Part shown: piece by piece, positions 1-19,375 of the stretch
Layout: each line of letters starts with the position of its first letter
How positions within the stretch are numbered: the stretch's first letter is position 1
DNA from: Anaeromyces robustus
Taxonomy: Eukaryota > Neocallimastigomycota > Neocallimastigomycetes > Neocallimastigales > Neocallimastigaceae
Length of the DNA: 20,000 nucleotides
NCBI GenBank assembly: GCA_002104895.1
Contig: MCFG01000132.1
Location: forward strand, 1-20,000
Direction of reading: 5' to 3'
The notes under the pieces: generated by a model
Seen by the model: only the letters and a program-made list of their open reading frames with translations
Told to the model about the DNA's origin: nothing
Databases searched by the model: none
Translations under genes and position numbers: made by a program

Positions 1-972
1 AAACATATTTGTTTGAATCCGTACCATTTTTTTTTTTTTATTTTTTTTTTTTTAATAAAAAAAACTATTTCTTTTTTTAATTTATTTTCTGTTTTGTAAA
101 TTTAAGTAATAAATATTTATATTTAAATAAAAGTTGTAAACAGATAAAATAAAAAATAAAATTAATAAATTTATTATAAAAAAATTTGATAATTAAAACA
201 ATAAAATAAAATAAAATAAAGTAAAATGTATACCTCTTTTTTATTTTTTTTTCTTTCTAAATAATTATCTTATTAATTTTTTAATTTATATATATATTTT
301 TTTTTTATTTCTATTATATTAAAGTTATTTTTATTCTTTACTTTTTTTTTTTTTCTTAACTTTTCAAATCTATATAAATATATATATATTTATTTTTTTA
401 GATATTATTCTTAATTAAACAATCCATTTAAAATATATTTATAATAGAAATAATAGAAAAGTAATAAAAAATAAACTTTTTTTGTAGACAGTAAAATATA
501 TAAATCAATCTAAATAAAAATTATTTGCTGATATTTAATAAAAGAAATTTTATTAAATATCAGCTACAAACTTTCACATATTAATGTATACAAATGTAGA
601 ATAAAGTAATAAGATTTGATTTAATAAATATTTTAAAATTTATTGAAATATTAAAACATTATTTTATTTTAAAATTATTCTTTATTTTTTATTAAATTAT
701 TTTTTTTTTTATTTTTTTGTTTTATTATAAAATTATATTCTATATGAAATTAATAAATAAATAAATTATATAAATTACTTTAATATCTATATAAAATTTT
801 TTACATAATTTGACAAAAATTTACCATTTAATGGCTTAATTATTATTATTATTTTTTTTTTGTTATTATTATTTATTATTTATAAAATACATTTAATTTT
901 AATTTATATAAATATCATTCTATTGATAAATTTTAAGTAAAAATAAAGGTATATAAAAGGAAAAATTGAAAA
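1..972. other. Gene-free A/T-rich flank downstream of the cullin
   Basis: I see no coding exon here on either strand. The stretch is homopolymer T/A runs and short AT repeats. It begins with a brief less A/T-rich patch (about 6-27) that I cannot assign. It contains the 3' flank of the minus-strand cullin gene, whose stop codon is at 973-975, and a perfect hairpin at 527-564 listed separately. Confidence 0.6.
527..564. repeat. Perfect 17-bp inverted repeat with a GAAA loop
   Basis: The left arm (527-543, beginning GCTGATATTT) is exactly complementary to the right arm (548-564, ending AAATATCAGC). The four-base loop is GAAA. A second complementary pair, TTTGTAG (481-487) and CTACAAA (564-570), flanks it. 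The hairpin lies about 410 bases past the cullin stop codon on the cullin's downstream side. It could be a 3'-end or RNA structure, or the remains of a small inverted-repeat element; the sequence alone does not say which. Confidence 0.75.
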
Positions 973-5326
<4,354 letters not shown>

Positions 5327-6465
5327 TTTAATATAATTTTTATTCTTTAAATAGAAAATATTTATTTATTTATAAGTTGATATATTTTTATTTTTATTTT
5401 TTTTTCACAAAATATAACTTCGCATTAATTTTTTGGTTTTCTACTTATATATTATTATTGCAATTTTTAACAAATCATATAAAATATATGACGATAAGAA
5501 CAGTATTTAAATAATTAAAAATATATAATCCATCAAAGTCAATTATTTTTTTTTTATTAAATAATATATATATAAAATAAAAAAATAAGAATAAAATAAA
5601 TAAAGTAAAATAATGAATAATAATTATTATTATTTTTATTATTATTATTATTATTATTCAAATATTTTATATAAATTTATATATTATTAGTAATAATATA
5701 ATAATAATTTATTGTCATATTAGAAAATTAGTAATTAAAAAAAATATTTATATTTAAATATAATTATATAATAATAGTACAAAAAAAGAAAAAACTTTTC
5801 CAGAAATTCTTACAATTATTTTTTATTAATTAAAAACAAAGAAATTAAATCAGATTATTATTAAAATGGTTTTTAATATTTTTTAAAAGATAAATAAGGA
5901 AAAGTTTATTTAAATTTTTATTTAAGTTAAATATTAAACAAACCCAATAAAAATTAAAACAAAATGTTAAAATGTTAATAATAATAAATCATAATAACAA
6001 TTTTAATTAAAATATTAAAATACTAATAACCTAAATATTTAAATTATTAAATTAATAATTAAAAAAATACAAAATAATTTTTTTTTTTTTCAAATAATTT
6101 AGTATGAAAATAACAAAATATTATATAAAAAAAGGTTAAAATAAAGTAAAATAATTTAAAAAATATATATTATATATATGTATTTATAATTTCATGGTTT
6201 TACTATTACAAAAAAATGGAAAAACAAGAAAAAAAACTTATAAAAATATTAAATAGGAATATATTAAAATAATAAATAATATCGTTTTTTTTTTTTATTT
6301 TATTTTATTTTATTTATTCATTTTTTTTAATGCTTTTACTTATAATAAATTGATTACTAATATTTATTTTACTTTCATTTTTTATCTTTATTTTATATAT
6401 TATATTCAATTAAAGATTAGATATAATTAAATTAATAGCTAAAAAGGATTTTTTTTAAGATGTTG
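5327..6465. other. Intergenic region upstream of the cullin; no gene seen
   Basis: The cullin start codon is at 5326-5324 and this A/T-rich DNA lies upstream of it, so its promoter should be here, but I recognise no element. A short (ATT)n run sits near 5624-5660. I see no exon with protein similarity on either strand. Confidence 0.5.
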
Positions 6466-7640
6466 ACATTGATAACTGAAAATATAACATTATATAGCTA
6501 TTATAATAAAATAAATATTTTATTAAATTTATAAAGTCTTTTTTTTTTTTGTAAAATAATAGAATCATTTTAATTATTATAATTAAATAAATAATTGTTA
6601 ATTGTATATTTAAATTTGAAAGTTCAATGTATAAGGCTTTTGTACCTTATATATAGTGTAATAAAAATAGATTAAACTAAGGATTATAATGTATTTATAC
6701 TTATGAGACTTATTATAATTGAAATTATAAATATTTAAATTTTTTATACAGTGTATTATTTTTATATATAATAATATATATTATATATATAATAAAGAAA
6801 CAATTAAAACAATAAAAAATTTGAAATAGTATTTATAATAAGAAGAAATAAATATTTACTTATTCTTTTAAGAAAGTAAAATATCTTTTTGTAAAAAAAA
6901 TTATAATATATATATATAAATCAAAATTAAAATTTTATGTTTAATATTAATATTCAACAATGAATATATTTAATATTCTGATGTATATTATTTTAATATG
7001 AGATTAATTTTTTTCAATATAATATATTATTCTCAAATTCTCAAAGTTTTTAGAATTTTTAGAATAGTATAATGATGTTTTATCAAATTGTTTGTATTTC
7101 CTGGAAAGAAAGTAAGAATTAATAGTTCAAAATCCAGGGGACTTGATATTGGAATAAATAAATATATCACTGAAAAAAAATTGCCTGCTCTTCTATAAAA
7201 ATATTAAAAATTTTGAACTAAAACTTCTTATTAAACAATTTAAAATAATCAATAGGATAATATCTATATATGAAGATGAGATATGTAAAATAATTAATTG
7301 TATGTTTATAAAAGGAATATAAAGCATTAATAGGCCAACAAATATAGTAAATGATTAAGTTCTTTATTCAAATAAGCTTTCTTCATTATTTATTAAAAAT
7401 TATCTATATAATGAAATATCTATTAAAGATACCTTAATTATAAAATTAGTATTTAGAAAATTCTATTTGTTTTATATATAATGGCCATATTCTCATTATC
7501 ATATATATAAGATAAATATTGATATTTATTATGTTTTAACTATATATTTTATTATGTCTATTTTTTTTTTGTCTTTATAAATTATATTTATATAGTAAAT
7601 ATCATTATATGGTTATTTCACAGTATAAATGATGGAATTA
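6466..7640 (+). pseudogene. Decayed, internally deleted copy of the solute-binding/7TM receptor
   Basis: The core at about 7025-7460 reads as broken pieces of the same protein as the intact gene at 12390-15397. FPGKKVRINS and GLDIGINKYITEKK match LPGKKEGING and GLNIGISKYINKEK. IYEDEICKIINC matches VYDDEEICEFMNC, and IKDTLIIKLVFRKFYL matches ANDILTEMDDITRIYYL. Frames change between pieces and several stops intervene. A further piece at about 7525-7640 resembles the seventh membrane helix and its exit (IIIWLFHSIND against INIWLPKSINN in the neighbouring copy). Helices 1-6 therefore appear deleted. At the 5' side, 6466-6497 resembles the start of exon 2 at DNA level (TTGATAA, then GAAAATATAACATTA); this part is tentative. 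The copy cannot encode a receptor. Confidence 0.75.
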
Positions 7641-8258
7641 AGGAAAAGCAATTGAAAAAAAAACAACATAATATAATAAAAACTTTAATGAAAATAATAA
7701 CATGTTTATTTTTTAATAGAATACTAAATAAAATTGTTTGATTATTTAATTTGATTTGATGTTTTAAAGTTATATAAAATAGTTCATAAATATTATCTAA
7801 TTTTTTTTTTCATTATTTAAAAAATCTAATGTTAAACAAAATTATTCTATTAATACAAAAAAATCTACTTATTTAATATATATATGTCAAAATATGATTT
7901 TATTAGTGTAATTTATATGTTGACAAATATAAATAATATGAAATTATAAACTTTACATTGATTTTTTTTACTAAAACTTAAATTCATTTAAAAAAAAAAA
8001 AAATTATTCCTGATAAAAATTTGGTATTAAATAAAATAAATTATTCCTGAAAAATAAAAATTTTTGTGTAAAATAAAATAAAAAAAAAGAAAAAAACTAA
8101 ATATAAATAAATAAATTAAAAAAATAATAATAATAAATAATAAAATATAAAATACTAAAATATATATATATATATAACATAAGAATAAAGAATAAAAATA
8201 ACATATATAAAATTATGAAATAAAAAAATGAATATAATATAATAAATATTTATATAAA
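7641..8258. other. Intergenic, upstream of the second receptor copy
   Basis: No gene is visible. The region is A/T-rich with a 13-bp direct repeat AAATTATTCCTGA at 8001-8013 and 8038-8050, followed by A-rich DNA up to the start codon at 8259. It presumably holds the promoter of the downstream receptor copy, but no recognisable element stands out. Confidence 0.45.
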
Positions 8259-9289
8259 ATGAAAAATATAATTTCTTTCTTATTTATTTTTTACTTTTAT
8301 ATAGGTAAAAATGAATATATGAAATTTTAAAAAAAAAAAAATTGATAATATAAATATACATAGAAATTTATAAATTATTATTAATTAAAAGTTTTGTTTA
8401 TTAAATATAATCTGTAAATAAAGTATCGATAAATGGAAATGCAGCAAATATAACATTAAATATGGCTGTTTATGCCTTCAATTATGATAGTACTTTTGTA
8501 GAATTAACAAATAAATTTAATGATTATGCGAAGGAAAATAATTTAGATATAGATTTGAAAATGGTATTATTTACTGATCAAAATACAACAGCACAAAAAG
8601 ATAATTTTTTTTCTTCAATGGATACTCTTTTAAATAAAAAATCTCAAAAATATGATCTGGTTGTTTATGATCCTTTATATATAGTAGAATATGAAAAACA
8701 TCTTCTAGATTTAAAAGAATGGTTACCACAAGAACATATACAATTATATAATTCAGGCAATGCACCTAAAATAAGTATTCATAATAATAAATGGATTGGA
8801 ATTGTATGTAAAGCTACTTTTATATATATATATATTAATTTCATCCAATGTAAAAAAAAAAAAAATATTTTTTTAGTATTTTCATAGTAAATTTTTAATA
8901 AATATATGTTTATTTATAAATTTTAAAAAATCATAGCCTGTATTTATAAAATACAAAATCTTACTTTCAAATACTATATTACTTAATAAATATAATAAAA
9001 AAGCACCGAGAACTTGGGATGAATTATTAGAAACAGCAGAATATATTATACAACAAGAACAAGAAAAATATAATAGAACTATAATAGGATACAATGGATC
9101 ATTTCCATGTAATTAAATTTAATTATAATTTTTAAGAAAGAATATTATAATTTTTAATAATAATTCTTATTATAATTATATAATAACTATTATTATTATT
9201 ATTATTATTGTTTTTCTTTTATATTTTTAATTTATATATGATATTATTAATATTTATGATGCTTTTTAATTTTTTTATTTTTTTTTATT

Positions 9290-9376
9290 TTTTTTTTTAT
9301 TTTTATTTTATTTTATTTTATTTTATTTTTTTTATTTTATTTTATTTTATTTTATTTTATTTATTTTATTTTATTT
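9290..9376. repeat. (TTTTA)n pentamer repeat in intron 3 of the second receptor copy
   Basis: T-rich DNA in intron 3 (9109-9450) resolves into repeated ATTTT pentamers. It explains the open frame on this strand rich in Phe, Tyr and Ile, which is not a gene. Confidence 0.7.
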
Positions 9377-9619
9377 GTATTTGTAACTTTATTATAATTT
9401 ATTATTTATTTTATTTTAATTTATCATTATTTATTTTTCAATATATTCAGATAATGAAAATTCAATTTGCTCTATATATGAATATATCTATTCATTTAGA
9501 AAAACAAAAGATTCACCATTTCCTGGGTTTAATAGTGATGAAGCTTATGAAGCATTAAATAAATTAAATGAAATTAAAATGAAAATCTCATCAAGTATGT
9601 ATATATTTACCATTGTTAA

Positions 9620-9907
<288 letters not shown>

Positions 9908-11559
9908 TTAATTTTAAAAAATATAAGATTTCATATTTAAATTAATAACAATAATTTTTATGTAAATATAATTCTTTATATTATAAATTTTTTACTAGGT
10001 GATATATTCACTTCTGATATACAGTATAATGTAAAATTGATGTTATCAAATACATTATTATTCTCGAATTTATGGGATGTTTCATTTATTCCTAATTATT
10101 CAATGTCAATATTACCAGGAAAAATAGATGGTATTAATGGCTCATGTTTAGGAGGACTTAATATTGGAATAAGTAAATACATTACCAATGAAAAGATACT
10201 TGCATCTGTAGAAGTAATAAAACATATTACCAGTTTTGATATGCAAAAATATATCAGTCAAAAATTTTTTTTTATTCAGTGGATTAACATCTTTATATGA
10301 TGATGAAGAAATTTGTTCCTTAATTGATTGTAATTTTTCAAAAGAAATACAAGGTATACAAAGACCTTATAATATAACAAATAATTATGAAAATTATTCA
10401 TAATCAGTAATATCATTATTTAATGATTTTTTTCATGATAAATTGTCTGTAAAAAGTATTTTAACTAAAATTGATGATTTAACTAAAATATATTATTTGA
10501 GTATAAAGTCATCAACATTTGCTTTAATATTATTTATACTCTATATAATGACCTTAATATTTTTAATATCATTATCTTTCATAATATTTAATCCAAAGCA
10601 TAATTATATTAGATTTTTAAGTAAAGATTTATGGATATTTTATATTTTTGGAAATATATTAATTTTAGCTTCAGAGTTTACATATTTTGAAAAATTAACA
10701 AAAATAAAATGTAATTTAAATATAGTTTTATTATCTCAAGGTTATACTATAACATATACACCAATAATATATAAATTAATTATTAACTTTCCAATAGCAA
10801 ATAAATACTCTAATTGGATCAAAAAACAAAAATATACATTTATTTTCATTATATCTCTTATAGATTGTATAATAAATTCATTATTATTAATATCACCAAT
10901 AGAATTAATTACCAATATTACTTCTTCAGAATACGATAAAAATTTTTTTGAATGTCAATGGAGTAAAAATAATGGAATGTTGACTGTAATACTTCAAATG
11001 ATATTTTCTACTAGTTTATGTATAGTAATAAATATTTTTGTATTTTTGGAATGGGGTATTGAAACAACTTTTCATTATATTAGATGTTTGACTTTATATA
11101 CAGCATTTAATTGGATTTTGTTAACTTTATTTATTATTATAAGAAGTATTAATATTAAAAATATTTATATATATTATGGTGTTCCTTTAATTACATTATT
11201 ACTTTTTGTTTTATTTAGTTGTATTTTTATTATTAATATCAATATTTGGTTACCAAAAAGTATAAATAATGAAAGTAATTCAGAAAAAAAAAATAATTGA
11301 TAAATTACTTCATTTTAATAGTTCCATTCATACATATGATATATCAAAATCAAAATCATTTCATGATATTGATAATATTAATAATGGAAATACTAATAAC
11401 AAAAATTCAACAGTTTCATTACCAAGCTATTCAAAAAAGGCATTATATGCATCAAGGATTTTAAGTTTACATGGTGCCAAAGAAATAACAAATAGTAATA
11501 GTAGTATTAATAGTGGTCTAGATAAATTTCAAATAATTAATAACCAAGAATGTGTATAA

Positions 11560-12389
11560 AAAATTAAAAAATGAACATGAAATAAAATTTTTTATTCATG
11601 AATTCTTTAACTGTAATATTTATAGTTATGTATTATTTTAAAATATATAAAGTTTTAAATTTTTTAATATTTAATAACTTTAATATTATAAAATAATAAA
11701 GTTATCGCCTTAGCCACCATAATTAGATATTCATATTGATTTGTTTTTATTTTGCTTTATATAAATATATAAAGAGTAAAAATAAGAAAAATATTTTTAA
11801 ACTTTTTTAAAAAAAAAACCTTCTTTATTTAATAAAATGTTATATACTATATAAAAGTTATGTCGTTATAGATAATAAAATTAATTATAACCTAATAGTT
11901 GTAATCATAATTATTAATAAATTGAATTATTTTTTTTTTAACAAAAAAAAAACCAGAAAAAAAAAAAAGTTAAAAAATTTATGATAATCATAATATGGAA
12001 TTTAACATTTTGAATAATAAAAATCGTATGTTTTATTATTGATTATTTTTATATTTTTATTAATTAAAACTATATATAATTTATTAGATAAAATAAATAT
12101 AATAATATTTTAAAATTTTTAAAAAAAAAACATAATAAAAATAATTACAAATATTTAACGATGAATAAAATATAAATAATACAGAATTATTATATTATTA
12201 TCTATTTAAAATAAAAATATGTAAAATATAAATGTATAATGACCATTCATTATAATGTCTATTAATTCATTTTTTAAAAATAAATAAAAAGAAATAAATA
12301 AAAAATAAAAATAAAAAAAACTAATTTAAATATACATAAAGCATATAAACCATATAAAAATATATTAAAAAATAAATGAAAAATATAAA
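11560..12389. other. Intergenic region between the two full-length receptor copies
   Basis: No exon is seen. It holds an imperfect hairpin (CATGAAATAAAA at 11576-11587 against TTTTATTCATG at 11590-11600) just after the second copy's stop codon, and a second near-perfect hairpin at 11675-11704. A short G+C-containing patch sits at 11705-11720. The right part is A-rich up to the start codon at 12390. Confidence 0.5.
11675..11704. repeat. Inverted repeat downstream of the second receptor copy
   Basis: TAACTTTAATATTAT (11675-11689) pairs with ATAATAAAGTTA (11693-11704), with a small bulge and a three-base loop. In DNA this A/T-rich such hairpins arise often, so a function such as 3'-end formation is only a possibility. 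Confidence 0.45.
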
Positions 12390-15397
<3,008 letters not shown>

Positions 15398-15496
15398 AAA
15401 AAAAAAAAAAAGAAATTGAATTTCTATGAATAATTTATCAATTGGATATTAATTAAAAAGATAATTATTATAAATGAAATAATAAAATAATAATAA

Positions 15497-15606
15497 AAGG
15501 AAAAAAGAAAAAAGAAAAAAGAAAATAGAAAAAAGAAAATAGAAAAAAGAAAATAGAAAATAGAAAATAGAAAATAGAAATAAAAAAAGAAGAAGAAGAA
15601 GAAGAA
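15497..15606 (+). repeat. Purine-only tandem tract after the receptor gene
   Basis: Units of AAAAAG and GAAAATA repeat about a dozen times, ending in (GAA)n at about 15587-15606. The strand is almost free of pyrimidines, with only occasional T. It begins about 100 bases after the receptor's stop codon. Confidence 0.75.
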
Positions 15607-15910
15607 AATAAATAAATAAATAATAAATTAATTAATTTAATAGTAATAGAAATAATAAATCTTAATATAATTTTATTTTTTTTTTCATATATAATTTATT
15701 CATCCATTTATATCTATAATTACATCTCGTTAATAAATAAAAAATAAAAAATAAAATGTATTATTTAATTAATTGCATATATTTTATTTATTTAATATTT
15801 ATTGAGAGCTTAAATAATAGAATAAAATAAAAAAGAAAAAAAAAATTCGAATTTACATTACAATTCCAATAAAAAAAAAAAAAGTATCTATAGAGTATAT
15901 ATAATAATTA

Positions 15911-15950
15911 TATTCATATTCATATTCATATTCATATTCATATTCATATT
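15911..15950. repeat. (TTCATA)n hexamer array
   Basis: Six to seven perfect copies of the hexamer TTCATA lie in intergenic DNA, an ordinary microsatellite. Confidence 0.85.
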
Positions 15951-16152
15951 TATGTCTACAATAACAAAAAAAAATTATTATAAATATTTAATATTTTTTA
16001 ATTATATTTAATATAGAGTATTTTATTTTATCTCTATCCATATATCCATATAAATAAAAAAGAAAATTTCTTTCAAAGAATATTAGATAATAAAATTAAA
16101 GTAAAACACAAAAAGAATTTAACATAATAATATTTATCTACAACATCCTACC

Positions 16153-16207
16153 TATTTATTTATTTATTTATTTATTTATTCATTTATTTATTTATTTATT
16201 TATTCAT

Positions 16208-16238
<31 letters not shown>

Positions 16239-16272
16239 TTTTATTTATTTATTTATTTATTTATTATTATAT

Positions 16273-16335
<63 letters not shown>

Positions 16336-16338
16336 TTT
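16153..16338. repeat. (TTTA)n tetramer array
   Basis: About 186 bases of TTTA repeats, with two CATT interruptions near 16181 and 16205 and a phase change near 16240-16270. It lies in the middle of the intergenic region and has no coding content. Confidence 0.9.
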
Positions 16339-17490
16339 GAGAGTATTAAAAAAAAAAAAAAACATAATAGTAAAAATAAATCATATTTTTTCTTTCTAAA
16401 TAAATATGGTGGTATTCATAATATTTATATATTTTATTTATTTTATTTTATTTTATTTTATTTTATATTTTATAACATAATTTTTTTTTATTATTAAATA
16501 ACGATGTATTAAAAGAATGAATAGATGATAATAGAATAGATAAAATAACACTTTATAAATAATTAGTTTTAATTAGTCTTTTTACAGTAAATGTATAAAT
16601 TTGTTTATATTAAAATAAAACAATAAAATAAGAAAAACAAATTAAAAAAAAAAAATAAAAAAATTCCTTGGTAAAATAAAAAAAAAGCATATATTATTAA
16701 ATTAAAAAAATTAAAAAAAAAATATAGAATTTAAATTTATAATAATTAAAAAAAAAAAAAAAAAAGAATTTTTTTAAAAAATATACAATAATAATTAATT
16801 TTTAACAATTAGTTTTTTTTTTTTTTTTTTCTTTTCTTTTTTATTTTATTTTATTTTTTTTTTTTATTTTTAAATTGGTTATACAATATTATAAAATTAA
16901 ACTTTTATATCCATATAAATAATAATAACAGTTTTAAAGAAATTACTAATATAAAAAAATAATAATTATGTAAAAAAAAAAAAAAAAAAAAACTAATTTT
17001 ATAATTGATTTTTAATTTAAAAACTAAAAATATTATATATATACTCTAAAAATAATAAAAATAATAATAAATATATAAATTAAAAAACAAAAAAAAAAAA
17101 AAAAAATAATAATATTTAAATATACCTAACGCTATTTAAGTTTTTAATAATGTTTATTAAATTTTAAAATAAAAAAAAAAGAAAAAAAAATAGAATATTG
17201 ATTGTCCTTTTTTGTAAAGAATACATTTATAAATATTATATATATATATTATACACTATACTATATTTTTTATTTTTTTTTTTTTTAATAATAATATTTT
17301 AATATTTTATATCAAAATTTAACAAAAAAAAAAATAAAAATAAAAATAAATATTTATTATTAAAAAAAAAAAACTATTTCATTTTATTTAATTTTATCTT
17401 TTTTATTTCATTTTAAATTACTTTATATTCTTTTTTTTTTATTCTTTTTTATTTCTTTTTTATTTTATTTTTTATTATTATATTTTAATA

Positions 17491-18117
17491 ATGAAGTTAA
17501 GAAGAAAAGATTCCGTTTCAGTATTATCAAGTGAAGATGTAAGTGAATCTGATAGTAATTTTTTATCAGAAGATTATAATTCAGAAAGTATTCATAATAA
17601 TACAGGAAATTCACGAATTCAAACAAGAAGTAATCGAAGAAAACAAGAAATTCAAAAACAAAAACAACAACAACAACTTCCACCACCACAACAACCTACA
17701 AGATTTAGTCGACGTTTAAGAAATTTAAATGCTTCAGAAACTAGTACTAACACCATAGAAAATAATAATAATAATAATAATAATAGTAATAATAAAAATG
17801 GTATAACAAAAGATTCTGGACCAAAAAATCGTAGAAATAATAAATCCAATAGATATAGTTTAAATTCACAAAATGAAGAAGAAGCAGAAGAAGAAGAAGA
17901 CGAGGAAGAAGAAGAAGAAGAAGAAGAAGAAGAAGATAATGAAAGTGAAATGAATTTAGATACCGAAGATAATATTGAAAGTGTTGATGAAATGGTTACA
18001 GAAGATGATGTAGAAATGGAAACTAATGATGAAACTGATGATAATGATGCAACTAATGATGAAGAAGAAGAAGAGGAAGAGGAGGAGGAGGAAGAGGAAG
18101 ATGATGATGAAGACGAA

Positions 18118-18152
<35 letters not shown>

Positions 18153-18528
18153 TTTATTAAATGATGATGATGATGATGAAGATTATCAAAGTTCAACTTA
18201 TTCTACTCGTAGTAAAAAATCCAAAAAAACACCAAATAAAAAAACAAATAATAATAAAAAAGATATAAATAATAAAAAATTATCAGATATTAAAAATAAG
18301 AAAAGAAGTTCACCAAGAAAGAAAAAAAGAAGTATGATATCACCTCTATAGTTTTAATATTAATTTATAATTATTATTATTATATATATATACACACATA
18401 CATGTATACATATATACATACATACATATTATTTATATATATAAATTTTAATATTAAATAAACATAATATAAATAAAATATCAGTAGTTAAAATATTTGA
18501 TTAATAAATAATAACAATTTAATTGAAG

Positions 18529-18584
<56 letters not shown>

Positions 18585-19344
18585 TTAATATAATAATAAC
18601 AATATTCTATTTATATATATACATATTTAAATTGTAAAAATATAGCAAAATCTATAAGTGATAGGTAATAATAATAATAAAATAATAATAAAAATAATAA
18701 TTATCATAACAATTAACATATTAATAATTTTTATATATTTAATATAAAATAACTGATTATATCATTATTTAATAAATAATAAATTAATATAAAATAACTG
18801 ATTATATCATTATTTAATAAATAATAAATTGATAAAAAAAAAAACTAATAAATAAACAAACAACAATAACAACGTAAACAACAATAACAACAAATAATAA
18901 TAATAATAATAAAATAGTGAAGAAGAATTTTTACAATCTCTTGAAGATGAAACTTATAAGAATCCTTCATTGAAAAGACCAGGAACATTAAGACAAAGAC
19001 GTATGATGATGGAAAATTATGATGATGAAGATTTATTAGAATTACCACCAGGTAAATATAATTAATAATAATAATAATAAGAAGAAGAAGAAGAATAGAA
19101 TTATAATAATAATAATATAATATAATATAATATAATATAATATAATATAATATAATTTTTTTAATCGATATCTAACACAATAATAATAATAAATATATTA
19201 AAAAATAATAATAATAAAAAAAAAAAAATAGAACAAAGTAAAAAGAAAAAAATTAACCCAGAAGAAGAAATGTTAAAAAAATCTGAAATGGCTAGACGTA
19301 GAAAAGATCAAAATGAAAAAAAAGAAGCTGAAATTAAAGTAAAA

Positions 19345-19375
<31 letters not shown>

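Larger units (their letters stand above)
15398..17490. other. Repeat-rich intergenic region, no gene seen
   Basis: Between the receptor stop and the next start codon I find only A/T homopolymers and short tandem repeats: a purine-rich tract, a TTCATA hexamer array and a TTTA tetramer array, listed separately. The last 150 bases before 17491 are T-rich pyrimidine DNA, consistent with a promoter and 5' leader but without a definable element. Confidence 0.55.

Noticed and set aside
5327-8258. Shared promoter motif between the cullin and the receptor array
   Set aside because: I could not find any non-simple motif common to both sides.
9208-9558. Phe/Tyr-rich open frame of 116 codons
   Set aside because: It is mostly intron 3 T-rich repeat read through, and it crosses exon 4 in the wrong frame.
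10258-10281. A tiny intron that would remove the first frameshift in the second receptor copy
   Set aside because: A GT..AG pair exists around the T run, but the intron would be only about 23 bases, far below every other intron here (at least 90).
16153-16338. CRISPR-like or satellite array
   Set aside because: The unit is a plain TTTA tetramer without spacers, an ordinary microsatellite in a eukaryotic genome.
17465-17849. Minus-strand open frames rich in Val/Leu/Phe
   Set aside because: They are antisense shadows of the Asn/Gln/Glu-rich exon 1 of the INO80 subunit gene.
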